From the NCBI GenBank assembly GCA_016647705.1, contig CM028338.1, positions 36,895,176-36,959,175 on the forward strand: a DNA stretch of 64,000 nucleotides, written 5' to 3'. Position 1 is the stretch's first letter. Each line of letters opens with the position of its first letter. Position numbers and translations under genes: made by a program. A model generated the notes under the pieces. It was given only the letters and a program-made list of their open reading frames with translations. It ran no database searches and had not been told where the DNA came from. Of this stretch, positions 34,079 to 46,030 are shown piece after piece. This stretch comes from Eucommia ulmoides (lineage: Eukaryota; Streptophyta; Magnoliopsida; Garryales; Eucommiaceae).

Positions 34079-34950
34079 TTGCTTCAAGAGTTTGATGTTG
34101 AGATTCGAGACAAAAAGGGGAGTAAAAATATGGTAGTTGATCATCTCTCACGGCTCGTTTTAGAAGATGTTGGTGATGATTCGTGTATCACGAAAGTTTT
34201 CCCTGACGAGCAATTGTGCAACATTGAAGTTAAACTTCTATGGTTCGTTGATATAATCAATTATCTCGCGTGCAAGGTGTTGCCCATGGACCTATCTAGT
34301 GCCCAAAGGAAGAAATTCCTATTTGATGTGAAGCATTATATGTGGGATGGCCCCATGTTGTTCAAGAAATGTGTCGATCAAGTTATCCATCGATGTGTTC
34401 CAAAAGAGGAAATTGCAAGCATTCTATATCATTTCCACTCATCGTTGTGTAGGGGGCATTTTGTAGTAACTAAGACGGCCGCTAAGGTGCTTCAATCAGG
34501 TTTTTACTGGCTGACTCTTTTTCGTGATTCATATATGTTCGTAAAAACCTATGATCGATGCCAAAGGTTAGGCAACATCTCAAGACGGCATGAGTTGCCC
34601 TTAACATCCATTCTCAAGTTGGAGCTCTTTGACGTTTGGGGAATTGATTTCATGGGACCATTTCCTCCATCCTTTGGTCAGGAGTATATCTTGCTGGTGA
34701 TGGATTACGTGTCAAAATGGGTAGAGGTTGTGGCCACGCTGACCAATGATACTAAAGTAGTTTTGAAATTTCTTCAAAAGAACATAATGACAAGGTTCGA
34801 AACTTCTCGAGCCATCATTAGCGATGAAGGAACCCACCTTTCTAACAAAATATTCAACACTCTACTGACAAAGTATGGAGTTCGGCACAAGGTGGCACTT
34901 CCTTATCATCCCCAAATAAACGGTCAAGCTGAAATATCCAATCCAGAAAC
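34079..34950 (+). pseudogene. pol: Athila integrase (zinc finger and catalytic core), C-terminus lost
   Basis: A long open frame (stop at 35027) with RNase H tail residues (DHLSRL), then the zinc-binding region ([14 protein letters not shown] ... [10 protein letters not shown]). One cysteine of the final C-x2-C pair is replaced by T. The DDE core is complete: D in GIDFMGPF (about residue 190), D in [11 protein letters not shown] (about 258), and E in [11 protein letters not shown] (about 288). Immediately after that glutamate helix the family sequence ends and the frame runs into unrelated residues ([11 protein letters not shown]). The C-terminal DNA-binding domain has therefore been deleted by fusion to the downstream spacer. 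Integrase would join element DNA to the chromosome. Confidence 0.9.
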
Positions 34951-35457
34951 AGATCTTAGAGATGATGGTTCCTCAAAAACCTATATCCCCACCACAAATC
35001 ACCTGAAAAATCACCATTTACAACCCTAACTTTGGTATTTCTAAGGGTTGGAGTTCAAGCGGAGAGATCTTCAAATCACATGATTTGGGCACTCATTATT
35101 TTTCAAGTAAATTGTTTAAAACACAATTCTACTTGTGTGCTACCATTTTGTTGTTGATTGGCTTGTTAGATTGAAGTTTGAATGTGAAATTGTTGGATGT
35201 GGTTGAAACCCTTTACCCTAAAATCTCCATTGGGGATTTTTTCTGTTCTACTCTAAGTGTGGGTCGGTTTTTGGTGAATTAAATATTGTTTTGTGGTGGT
35301 TTGATTTTTGGATTGAAGATTTGGAGTGAAATTTGTGGATCTTGTGTTACCAATTGGGAATTTTATGTTTTGTTAAAGTTGTAGGTTCAAATATTTGAAT
35401 TGGGAAGACCACATTGTGATTGGTGAAACGATTTTTTGTGTGTTGAATCCATATCAT
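34951..35457 (+). other. Spacer between integrase and third ORF of Athila
   Basis: Noncoding, T/G-rich on the plus strand. No splice signals or conserved ORF that I can support. A spacer between pol and ORF3 is usual in Athila elements. Confidence 0.5.
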
Positions 35458-36484
35458 GCCGAAGAAATTCGTTGCTAAACGACAAAGGGGTGAGGGATCC
35501 AATTCGCGAGCCATTGATCACACTTTGGATTACGATTCAAGCCATTTCATTTCCAAGCAGGAGGAGCAACATTTCAACAGGTTTGAGAAAAAAATGAAAT
35601 TACATTCGTGAACGCGGCTTCGCCGATCTAGATGATCTTCCGGATGAGATAGCTAATGTGATACAAGATAGAGGTTGGAAGCGCTTCTATAGGCAACCAG
35701 GCCCAAGTGACGTCACTTTGGTTCGTGAATTCTTCACAAATGTCGTAGACTATGAGAACCACATAACCATGGTCTGGAATTGTGTGGTGAAATTTGATGT
35801 TGATACGATAAACGAGAACCTGCAGTTGCCTATTGAGGAGTCCGATGAAGATTCGGATAAGGACGTGATGAAAACGGATTTGCATATAGTCATCAGGGCA
35901 TTTGTTTTGGAAATGTGCGATAGGTACATACGAGGCTAGATATGGCTATTTTCCCATCTAAGCACTCGAAGAAATTCCAGAAAATCTGGTTCCACTTCAT
36001 CTGTGCTAGACTACATCTAACGGCTCATTTGACTAATGTGACCAAAGATAGGGCATTGACTTTATATTCTACTGAGACGAATCAGCCATTGAGCATCGAT
36101 TTTCTCATCAATTATGTCATCTATTATGCTTTCCGGAACACCAATATCGGCTTTCCCTTTCTCTCTCTACTCACAAAGCTATTTCGGAAAGCGGTGATTG
36201 CAATTTTGGACAACTACTTGTGCCATCCCAAGAGAGCTCTAGATCTCCCGGCCATGGAGAAAATATGGAATAAAGAATCCCTGAGCAAAGACGTAGACAA
36301 AGATGAAGCGGGCCATCCAGAGACCAGAGTTTTTGGGGACTTAGGCAAAGCGAAAATTTCGATGGAAAGTCTACATCAACAAGTAGTGTATCAAGGGAAG
36401 CAACTTCAGGTTCTACGTCTTGACGTCGCCGTAATCCAAAATGAAAATGCTGAATTCCAAATGTACCAAGATTTGTACAACTAA
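35458..36484 (+). pseudogene. Athila third ORF (env-position, plant transposon protein family)
   Basis: Starts MPKKFVAKRQRGEGSNSRAI at 35458, then a frame change near 35600. The main open parts are 35658-35936 and 35942-36484. The core motif RGWKRFYRQPGPSDVTLVRE, then FFTNVVDYENHITMVW, is typical of the 'putative plant transposon protein' domain (Transposase_32 type) that accompanies Athila elements. The second part (FPSKHSKKFQKIWFHFICAR, then LHLTAHLTNVTKDRALTLYS) continues the same domain, ending in a helical, possibly coiled-coil tail (VYQGKQLQVLRLDVAVIQNE). Its role is unknown. It sits where retroviruses carry env, but I see no signal peptide, cleavage site or clear membrane segment, so envelope function is not supported. 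Confidence 0.8.
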
Positions 36485-38193
36485 ACGATATATCAGGCTC
36501 TCCAGTACTTCAAAATGGCAGCTGGCTGTGACATGAGTGGCTATTCCCCGATACATCTGCTCTCGACCCACTTTCGGCAACCACCACAAAATTCCTCCCA
36601 TCACGATGATTGTGGGGATGAAATGCCTCACGCCAGGCATTAGGAGGTGATACTTCAATGTCTTACCTCCCAGGTACGTGTTCAAAACCCCCTTTGTTGT
36701 CATGCTATATATCATTTGTTGAGTTCGATGTTAGGTCATTGTGGACACTACCCATTCTAAGTTTGGGGGGATGTTTTTGTTTTGTACGTTTTTCTTGTTT
36801 AATAACTTTTTGTTGGTTATGTAGTTAAGTTAAACAGTTGTTAAACATTGTGTAGTTTAGGTTTAAATGTTGTTTACTTAATTTCATGCGTGATTGTTTA
36901 GTTTAGGATAAGTATATTTGTGTTTGTAGATGTTGTTTTTGTGTGCTGAGTTTTGAGTTTTTTCTAGACCATTACCCAATGATAATATTATCCCCTAGTT
37001 GTTTATCGATGTCAAGCGTAATGCTCATTCATGTGTGTTTTGTGTGCTTGGCATCTAGTTTTGGTAAAAGTCATTGTGGATCCTAATTTGCACGAGCACG
37101 TAGACTCAATGTACTAGCTATCCAATTGATTTGATGTCAATTATCCAGTAGCCAAGTTTATGATAATTTAAGAGATTCTAGAACCTGATTGGGAAAAATT
37201 CGAGGTGAAATCCTAGGTGAGATAGTTCCGGAGAAATAATTTAGGCATTCATTTTGATTCGTTTGGGCCTTTGAAGCCTTCCATGAAAAAATATCTTACC
37301 TCTCGTTACTCTGTCGAAGCCTTTAATCTGTTTCAATTCTGAACACGCATCAAATGCCCTGGCCAATTAATTTTTTTTCAAACCATTTTCTCTTTACCTA
37401 AGGCACGAATTGAGTTGTAATCAATTTAGCATTTATTTATGCTAATTGAGGAGAGCGATTGGGTTTTGGGCGAACTTTTGATTGGTTCGGTATTTGAGTA
37501 CTTACTTGTTATTTTTCTATTGTAGTTCCACACCTATGTAATTATACAAATCAAATAAGTTTGGGGTGTGGTTTAAGTAAAAAAAAAAAAAAAAGGAGTA
37601 AGTTTTGGGTTGTTTCAGACTTGTCTTTGTGGGTATGAGTATGATTGAGTGCCAAGCGTAGTGCCTTGGATATCGTTGATCTAAAGACGCTATCCTGTTT
37701 TATATTCTCGTTTTACCCTTGGCCAGTTGATAAAAACCAAACCAAGTCCTTTTTATCTTTTTGAATTTCTTAGCCTACATCAGTGGAAAGTGGAACTCAA
37801 TCTGGCTTACGGAAATCTTATACCTCTTTGGTTTAAGTTATGAATTTTGTTGTTAGATAATCTAATCCGATCTTTGGATAGTTCAGTAATGAGAGTTTTC
37901 ATACATACACTTGAAAAGGATCTAGAATGGTGTTTACAATTATTAAATGTTGAAATTCTAGAATACTACATGGTGCGGTTTTATTCTTGAACTCGATATG
38001 ATTGGGGGCTGTTGAGGGAAAACTTTTTGGTCGATTAGTTGAAATTTAAAACTCACACATCGTTTATTTTTTTAGTTCGTTTGAGTCTTTCGTTTTTACT
38101 ATTTGTGTTCGTTATTTCATTGTAGTATTTTTATTTTTTTTTGTATGGGTGTTTTTACTCGAGAACTAGCAAAATTTCAAGTTTGGGGGTATT
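36485..38193 (+). other. Athila 3' noncoding region with polypurine tract
   Basis: The first 230 bases are a decayed tail of the third ORF. From about 36735 (CACTACCCATTCTAAGTTTGGGGGG) onward it matches, reversed, the 3' noncoding regions of units D, E and F. This is the main link between the autonomous element and the non-autonomous family. It ends in AAGTTTGGGGGTATT directly before the 3' LTR, the likely polypurine tract. Confidence 0.75.
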
Positions 38194-39460
38194 TGATAAA
38201 TTGATTTTATCTATATATTTTTAAACCAAATTTGATAGTTTTAGAGTGTTCTTGTAATGTTTTAATTCATTTTTATGTAAATCAAGAGTTAGGGGTGAAA
38301 ACGGTTGAAAATCAAGTTTGTTGGTAGGATATCGGTGAAGAAACGGTTGAAAATAGAGCTAAATAGACTTCCTGCAAGCATCTTGCTGCAGCAAGAGTCT
38401 TCTCGCTGCAGTGCCCAGTAGCCAAGGTCGCTACAGCGAGAAACACCTAGTGGTTGTTCTAACTAATGCTCGCTGCAGCGACCAGACACAGCTGGCAACG
38501 CATTTTTAGATATTTTTTATTTCTATTTATATCCCTTCATACTACCATTTCAAAGGATGTTTTTTTGAGCTCTAGATCAGACCAAGAAAGAGGAACACAT
38601 TATTGGAGAAGAGGAAACGATCTTGGAGCGGATTTTGCAGAAGTGGAACCATCCACTTTACAGATTTGCCTTTCCTTTCTTGTTTCTCTCTTTGTTTCTA
38701 AACTTTGTTGATTATTTGATGATTCTTATCTCATGTGTTGTTAAATATTCGGTTATGGCATGAGTAGCTAAGCGTTTATTATCCAGGGATTGATATAGTT
38801 CATGAATATCATGTTTGAGTAAATCTTTGTTTCGTTAACGATTGTTCATCTCTATTTTATTGTGTTTACCATTTTATTACGTCCATAGTATGTTTGTTAT
38901 GATATTGTGGTTGGTTTGAGAATATGGGATTTGATACTCGGGAGAGATAACCCTAGATTTAAACTAGAGTTAAAACACAGCACAACGTTCTAATGTTTCG
39001 GGAGATTTTTAGAACGTGTGCAATCCGTGAGGTTGGGGCAAGACTCATGTAATCATTTAAACACTAGATAGGGATATCGGTGTTGATGTGGTTGCATATT
39101 CACTCATTTTACACTCGAGAGAGATAGTGAGTGAGTTTTAGATACCTTGATTGTTGAATAGATTGATAACCGTTAATGTAAATTAGACTAAATCAAACAC
39201 GTATAAGTGAACAAAGTTAATCCCTAGATAATCCATTCTCATAGAATTAATCCCAAGTATTTTAGTTTAATTAGTTTTCAAATGGCGAACACATATCAAA
39301 TCTCTAATTGTCTAGACAAAATTGAGTTATGTCAATTGTAGTACTTAACTATTTCTAACTATAAATCCCAGTGGATGACACTCGATCTTCGGATCTACTT
39401 TATTACTTGTTGACCTCGTGCACTTGCGAGTAATTCAAAGCGCATATAAATATCTCAACA
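38194..39460 (+). repeat. Athila 3' LTR
   Basis: 1267 bp, TGATAAATTGATTTTATC to TATCTCAACA, then the duplicated ACATG. It has GCTGCAGC palindromes at 38385-38480 and a TATA-type ATTTATATCC at 38524-38533. An ORF at 38466-38711 repeats the artefact seen in the 5' LTR. Confidence 0.9.
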
Positions 39461-39465
39461 ACATG

Positions 39466-40800
39466 CAAAATCGAGTAGCATTCTAATAGCTTCTAATCTA
39501 ACCACAGGAGCATAAGTCTCATCATAATCAATTCCCTCTTCTTGATTATAGCCCTTGAAAGTAATCTTGTTTGTTTCTAATTACCATACCAGTTTCCTCT
39601 TTTTTTTATTACGAAAAACCCATTTAATACTAATTACAAGATACAAGTCAGGTCTAAGAACTAGAGACCATATTTTATTACGCTCAAATTGAACTAATTC
39701 TTCTTGCATCGCAGAGATCCAAGATTCATCTGTTAACACCTCATTCACATTTTCAGGCTCAATTTGAGATAAAAAAGCAAGATTAATAATATCTCTAAGA
39801 GAGGAATGAATACTTACACATCTTTCAAAATTACGAATGATTTCTTTTACCGAGTGTCCCGGTATTGTCTTTATAGCTCGTGATAACGCCGAATCCTCTC
39901 CCTTAGGCTCCTCATTTTGAGGTTCCTTTGTCGTATCATCACCCTGATTTTGGTTATTTAAAGTTCCTGCATCATTATCATCCAAAGCCTTTCTCGACAA
40001 AAATGGATCAGATTCCTCAAAAACAACATGCATAGACTTCTCAACTACTAATGTACTTTTATTATAAACTCTATAAGTTTTACTATTAATAGCATATCTA
40101 AAGAAAATCCCATAATCAGATTTAGCATCAAATTTACCTAGATTATCCTTATAATTCAAAATAAAACATTTACAACCAAAAACTTTGAAATAAAATATGT
40201 TCGGAGTCTTACCATTCTAGATTTCGTAGGGATTTTTGTTCAACCCTCTACGAATAGATACCCGATTTACCACATAGTAAGCAATACTTACTGCTTCAGC
40301 TTAGAAATAAGTTGGTAAATAATTTTTATTTAACATCGTTCTGGTCATTTCCTAAAGCGTCATGTTCTTCCCCTCCACAACACCGTTTTGTTGTGGTGAT
40401 CTCAGTGCAGAAAAGTTGTGAACATATTCGTGCTCATCACAATAACTGATTATCTCATAATTTTTGAACTCAAAGTTGTGAGCATATTCGTGCTCATCAC
40501 AGTAACTGATTACCTCATTATTTTTTAACTCTCTGCCTCTATTATTACAGATATTTATAATAGAGCATTACTTCTCATTTTGAACACGTTTACAAAATTT
40601 AGAAAACACAGAAGCAACTTCACTCTTCTTAAGGAGGAAAAACACCCAAGTAGGCCTAGAATAATCATCAAAAATCACAAATGCTTAGAGTTTACCTCCT
40701 AGACTAGCAATAGCATTTGGACCAAACAAATCAAGATGTAATATTTCAAGACATCTAGACGTGGACGTGTGCATCTTTTTCTTAAATGATGATCTAGACT
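39466..40800 (-). pseudogene. pol: Copia integrase and N-terminal reverse transcriptase
   Basis: Reading leftward on the minus strand, the integrase core starts at about 40700 with FVIFDDYSRPTWVFFLLKKS and continues to SALRSPQQNGVVEGKNMTL followed by a stop (about 40360). The integrase C-terminal region and integrase-RT linker are open at 39581-40159 (YGIFFRYAINSKTYRVYNKS; LTDESWISAMQEELVQFERN; IKWVFRNKK). RT fingers follow in another frame (GYNQEEGIDYDETYAPVVRL). RT stops at LLDFAC where the Athila element entered, and continues at 8731. It includes a 60-bp duplication at 40411-40530. Several stops make it inactive. Confidence 0.9.
40411..40530 (-). repeat. 60-bp tandem duplication inside the Copia integrase
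   Basis: AAAGTTGTGAACATATTCG and its neighbours recur exactly 60 bases apart (about 40412 and 40472) with few differences. The length is a multiple of three, so it adds 20 codons without changing frame, just before the PQQNGVVE motif. Confidence 0.88.
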
Positions 40801-40806
40801 GTTTGC

Positions 40807-41349
40807 CTAAGGACATGCATCACATACTTTATCTTTCACAAATTTCAAATCAAGTAGGCCACGTACGAGACTTTTCTTAAATAAATTAGATAATAATTCC
40901 ATATTAGCATGCCCAAGTCTCCTATGCCATAACCAACTATTTTCAAATAAAGCATTTAGACATGATAAATTTTGAGAAGCAAAATCATCAAATAAACACG
41001 TATAAACATTCTTGAAACGTGATGCAACAAGTAAGATGCTACTATCATGCCCATTCTTAATTACGCATCTATCTTGATAAAACACGACATTATAACATCT
41101 GTCACATACTTGAGTTATACTAAGTAAGTTATGTTTAAGACCATCAACTAGTAAAATATTTTTAATAATATTAGTACCATTACCGATATTACATATACTG
41201 ATAATTTTATCCGTAACGTTGTCTCTAAATATCACATAATCTCCATCTTTATGTGTTAAAGATGTAAATTTTGATTTATCTCCCGTCATGTATCGAGAAC
41301 AACCACTATCCAGGAACCATTTGTCTTTACCAATTGATACTTTTAGAAT
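40807..41349 (-). pseudogene. pol: Copia protease end and GAG-pre-integrase zinc finger
   Basis: The minus-strand frame opens upstream of 41289 with the Copia protease active site WFLDSGCSRYMTGDKSKF (D-S-G, about 41300-41316), so the first ATG-like codon is not the true start. It continues through the protease body (LLVDGLKHNLLSITQVCD) to the integrase N-terminal zinc finger (LWHRRLGHANMELL, then FVKDKVCDACP), giving the H-x4-H...C-x2-C set. This 181-codon part is the best preserved coding segment of the Copia element. Upstream a stop near 41352 cuts it from gag. Confidence 0.88.
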
Positions 41350-41699
41350 AACCTACAAGGAGTACCTCAAATAGTTCTTAAGTGGTACCCAGTCTACGTA
41401 GGTCCGATCTTGTTAGTCGGGATAATTTTAGCTCATTTTGGAACCCAAGCTTGTCTGCAGTTAGATATTTTAGAAAAACATCTACGAATAGTATACCCTA
41501 CAACATTACATTTAAAACATCTAACAAGATCCCTAATTTCATAAAAGAACTTATGAAAATGTTTTTGCTTAAGATTTTTGTGAAACCCAATACTGGCTTT
41601 ATCAAAGATACCTCATGAACTTGCCAAAAGCATTTTCAAATTATTCTCACCGTCGGTGAATTTGAGAACTATTGAATGTAAATTCGACATCTTGGATTT

Positions 41700-42900
41700 C
41701 AATTCAATGTTTTCAGATTCATAATTCATCACTTACTTGTTTAATGTTTTAATTGTACTTTGAAGGGCATTAATTTTAGAACACTGAATTTTATTAACAT
41801 AAGTTCTTGATAAACATCAAATAAATTATCAAAATCTAAAGGACAATAACTTGAACATTTAGATACCTCATCACTAGTGGCCATTAAAGCAAGCATGGAT
41901 AATCCTTCACTTCCGTATTTTTTCGAGCTACTCGATTCGAAATCATCCCAGGTAACTTTCATTGAGTACTTTCTACTCTTATTTCATTTCTTCTTCACCT
42001 TTCTTTTCTTCTCTTTTCCCATGTCTTTCTTTGGTTCAGGGCAATCGGTTTGGAAGTGTCCAATCTTGTGACAGTTGTAACATTCTACGTTTGTCATGTT
42101 GAAATTCTTCTTTCTACAGAATGTTCATCGAGTTATCCTTCTAAAATTCTATGTGAGAAGTGCTACATATTTTTCTTGCTCACTATCAAGACTCACATCA
42201 TCACTGTTATTATCTTCTTCCTTTTTCTAAACCTTCAATGCCAAGGATTTCTTTTTTATATTCCTCCTATTGTCCTCATATCTTAGAATTGTCATCACAT
42301 GCATCATTAGGTTACCGATAAGGTCATCAATTTCATATTTTGCAAGATCCCCTGCTTTCTCAATCACAATCACCTTCAGCTCCCACACTTTAGTTAATGA
42401 TCTCAAGATCTTTCGAACCTTGTCCTCTATAATGTAGGTCTTTCTAAGTTGATTCAGATAGTTGCAGATATTGTTGAATCTTGTGTATATCTCTTGAATC
42501 AATTTTGTCATTATGAATAATTCAAATTGATGGATTAGGGCATTGATCTTTAACATTTTCACCTGACTAGTCCCTTCGTGGGTGATTTGTAATTTGTCCC
42601 ACATTTCTTTTGCTGATGCACAACTTGAGACCCTGGAATATTCTTTAGCATCTAAAGAACAAAATAGAATATTAATAATTTGTGAGTTAATAGAAAGTTT
42701 ATGTTTGTCAAACGAGGTCAGTTGTTCCTTTTTCTTGGCAACTTCATTTCCCATCGGGATAAATGGATCATCCTCAATCGCTAGTCATACATCATAATTT
42801 GCGACTTAAAGCAAAGCAATCATTCTGTCATTCCAGAATACATAGTTTTCACCAACAAACAAAGGTGGTCAGTATATAGACCGCCCTCACCCAGTGTGCT
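41700..42900 (-). pseudogene. gag: Copia gag of the right unit
   Basis: The main open part (42227-42754) carries the gag helices: DKLQITHEGTSQVKMLKIN, EIYTRFNNICNYLNQLRKTY and KVRKILRSLTKVWELK (UBN2 type). Upstream, MTGDD-like codons give way to FWNDRMIALL then stops near 42800. The CCHC zinc knuckle (C-YN-C-HKIG-H-FQTD-C) is at 42041-42082, in a changed frame. Same family as the gag at 297-1480. Confidence 0.85.
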
Positions 42901-42960
42901 TATTAGGTGCGCCATGTGATCATTGTTATCTAGTATTGTAAGTTAATTTGAGCTAAACCA

Positions 42961-42972
42961 GCTCTAGTACCA
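42961..42972 (-). promoter_or_regulatory. Primer-binding site of the right Copia unit
   Basis: Minus strand TGGTACTAGAGC, identical to the site at 1547-1558, separated from the LTR end by AT. Confidence 0.8.
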
Positions 42973-42974
42973 AT

Positions 42975-45271
42975 TGTTGGCCCAGTGAGTTACCGAAGGG
43001 GGGTGAATTGGGTAGTAATAAAATTTCAAACAAATTTAAATTTTTAAACACTTAATTAATCAAATAATCAATTTTATCATAAATTAATTATTATCTTGTT
43101 ATGCAATGGATAAGCTTTTAATCTACGTGTACAACCAAACAAAATGTAAACAATGCAGAACACAAAGATATATCCTGGTTCACCAAGCTATTCTTGGCTA
43201 ATCTAATCCCCCGAGCTCCACGGAGATTCGCACCCACTAAAACCTAGATTCCTTTAAAGGTAGGAATCAAATTCTCACAATAATTCTTTTCACATGCTCA
43301 AAATCAGCCTTTACAATTCCCTTTTTCACAGGCTAAGGAAGAACCTTATCTTTTTGCAGTCTAAAAACTAACCTAATTCTATTACAGGAAAAGTCACAAC
43401 CTAATTCTTTTACCAGGCTAAGAATTAAACCTCACCAACACTTCAAGTATCCTTTTCACCGGTAAGGATAGAACCGTTACAATTCACTCAAAAAATGAAC
43501 TCTATTCAGGAAGAATTCATACCTAATTATTTTCATGGAAAAAGAATAACCTAATATTTTTATCCACTAGGCAAATATCAAATCTCAATCTTTTACCCAA
43601 AAAAGATTGAAACCACAGCTACCCTGATTAGATAAAACTCAACTTTATCCAATTCGCACAAACTCACCAATTACAAAAATTACTAAGTTTCTTCCCACTC
43701 GGAACTTCTACCACCTCAAACCAATTAAACTCAATTAATGTATCGATAATTGCTACGTGGTAGAATTAAGTGAGGAATTCAATATCTAATTATAATATGT
43801 GTGGGTGGCACAGAATTTAGGATAATCACAAAATCATTTTGAAAAGAACTTTTATACTTTTTAAAATTCAAAAATAATTTTACAAAGATCTTATCAAACA
43901 AACAAATAATAATATAATTTCACAATAAATAATAATAGTTTGGAAAGATCTCAGCAGGAAAACACCAAAAAATTGGAAACATAATAGCAAGACAGCACAG
44001 ATTGCTGAAACCAACTCAATCAACGCTTTAACGCAATTGATCTCACAAATGATCTCTCAAATATATCTCAGAATAAAAACTTTAGAAAACTCAAAAACTT
44101 TGATAGTTCTTGATTAATGTGTTATATTAATATGAGTTTCACAGGTCCATTTAAGTTGAATTGAAAGAAGTTTTCTAACGGCTAGTTTCCTCAAGATATG
44201 ACATTTAAATGCACCTATAGACCCCATATATCATAACCATTCATTCCTGGTATAATTCACTCAGATATGGCTTTAAAATCTTTTAATAAAATCCTCAAAT
44301 TAATTCTCAATTTCAAATTGAATAGATAGGAAGTATCAAATGTACCAAATTGAGTAACACTTCAATTTTATGTACTATTTATAGGGATATCAAAATAAGT
44401 GTGATATATCTCAAATATATTCAAATCCTAAGAATATCTGAATCAGATATGCCAAAAATGGCTAGTTAATGGCTAGTTTTGATTTAATCCTTAAAATCCT
44501 AGAAATTCTAACCAGATAATTGGTTGACCAACTTCTAGTCATCAATTGACCGATCAGTACAGGTTGTAACCCAAGCCAGCCTTTCACAGGCAGTTGGTTG
44601 ACTGACCCATGCATGGTTAGTTGACCGATTGTTACATGATGCAATTCTAGGCCAATTTTAAGCCCTGGTCAGTTGACCGATCGATACAGAGAGTTTCTCT
44701 TTGGCCAATTAATTGACCTATATTCCCTGGTCGGTTGACCGATCGATTCAGAGACTTTTCAATTTCCTGCCTACTCCAATCGGTTGACCGAACCTTCTAT
44801 GACTGCTGGAACACTTCTTTTCAATTTATTTCAACTCCAAACTTCATCGTTTTAAACTCTTTAACTGATTTCTTTTCTCGGTTTACTTAATTGACACTAA
44901 TATTCAATTTTAAAAACTAATTTTACTTAGGTCAATTTTCAATTTTCTATTTTACATTAGAGCAAATAATTTAGCACTAATCAGGATCTTAATTTCATCA
45001 AATTAAGCATACATAAATATAACTCATTAATCTGTGTCGTGTGCAATCTTAATCGGGATACATATAGAGTAAAAGAGGTTTGAGTTGTTTTCACCTAATT
45101 TCTTCAAAATTTTCAACACTCTTCATCTCTTTAATGTCCATCTCTGTATTTTCAATAATTACTTCATGATTTGATCTTTAATGGAACTCTTAAACTGAAA
45201 CAATCAACAAACACGTTAGTTGCACCAAAAACATCATTCATTAATTTTCCATCAAAACCTCAAGATCAACA
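42975..45271 (-). repeat. Copia 5' LTR of the right unit
   Basis: 2297 bp; minus strand TGTTGATCTTGAGG to GGCCAACA. It lacks the CACTA insertion seen in the left LTR and so preserves that element's empty site (43718). It marks the right edge of the nested block. The 5-bp sequence that follows is CAAAT; its partner is off the window. Confidence 0.9.
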
Positions 45272-46030
45272 CAAATAATATCTTATTGAAATAAGTTATA
45301 ATTTTTCAGAGATTATTTGTCTATTGTGAAAATTTAAGGGTATGATTGAATATTTGTTGATTTCTAAAGGGATAAAATTATATATTTTTTTCTTATATAA
45401 TTACATTTTCATTTGGGGTGTATAAATGTAATAATTATATTTTTGTATATTGGGGTATGTGTATATATATAATTATATTTTTATTTGTGAGTGTATAAGG
45501 ATTTATATATTATATTTTGAATTTATGAGTGTATGAAAGTTCATGTAATTATATTTTTTAGTTGTGGTTATATAAAGGTTCATATAACTAGGGTTTATAA
45601 AGATTTTTATCATTATATTTCTCATTGGGGGTGTGTAAAGATAGGTTAGTTATTTGGAGAGATAGTAGAAGATTAAAAAAAAAAATTAAAAATCAATTAA
45701 TATTATTTTACTACAAAATAAGGTGTTAACTACGCTTATTTTTATTGCAATGTGATCTTTTTGTTATCATACGAATATAAAATATGAATTTGCAATTGCA
45801 CACTTCTTTAGCTTTAAAGTTATATTCAACCAAAATTTCATCATTCTATCAAACATTAAACAATATCCTTAGTTCAAACATGTTAAACTAAAATATATAT
45901 ATTTTTTTAAAAAATAAATCAAGCTAATATAAAATATTTTGTCAAACACAACAAATATAAAATTAAATTTACACAATTAAATAAAATATACTTGCAAATT
46001 AATTTAAAATTCGCGTTTAGTGCAGCCCTA
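45272..46030. repeat. AT-rich DNA with a degenerate minisatellite
   Basis: Between about 45400 and 45640 a unit of about 35-60 bp recurs roughly six times (AATTATATTTTTATTTGTGAG then TGTATAA...). The rest is AT-rich and I recognise nothing else in it. Confidence 0.5.

Larger units (their letters stand above)
8732..39460 (+). mobile_element. Athila-type Ty3/Gypsy retrotransposon with tandem-derived 5' end
   Basis: The insertion is bounded by a perfect 5-bp duplication ACATG (8727-8731 and 39461-39465) and begins TGATAGAT and ends TCTCAACA. It interrupts a Copia RT whose reading continues cleanly across the empty site. Order on the plus strand: truncated LTR 8732-9174, fragment of 3' internal sequence 9175-9382, full LTR 9383-10681, primer-binding site, gag, protease, RT, RNase H, integrase, third ORF, 3' LTR 38194-39460. 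Athila identity rests on the gag and protease type, the tRNA-Asp-like primer site and the third ORF downstream of integrase. Without the nested Gypsy complex it measures about 11.5 kb. All ORFs are broken. Confidence 0.93.
1561..45271 (-). mobile_element. Ty1/Copia retrotransposon, outermost element of the nest (part of a tandem)
   Basis: The element reads leftward: 5' LTR 42975-45271, primer-binding site 42961-42972, gag with CCHC, protease (DSGCS), GAG-pre-integrase zinc finger, integrase, RT (YVDD), RNase H, polypurine tract 7071-7085, then the LTR at 1561-7070. This gag-PR-IN-RT-RH order is diagnostic of Ty1/Copia. Without the 30.7-kb Athila insertion its internal region is about 5.2 kb with LTRs of about 2.3 kb. 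The LTR at 1561-7070 is followed by a second primer-binding site and gag, so this is one unit of an LTR-internal-LTR-internal tandem whose left end is off the window. All coding parts carry stops or frameshifts. The target-site duplication cannot be checked because the left end is missing. Confidence 0.9.

Noticed and set aside
35658-36484. Retroviral-type envelope gene
   Set aside because: Position after integrase suggests env, but there is no signal peptide, cleavage site or membrane anchor. The motif fits the plant Athila third-ORF family instead.
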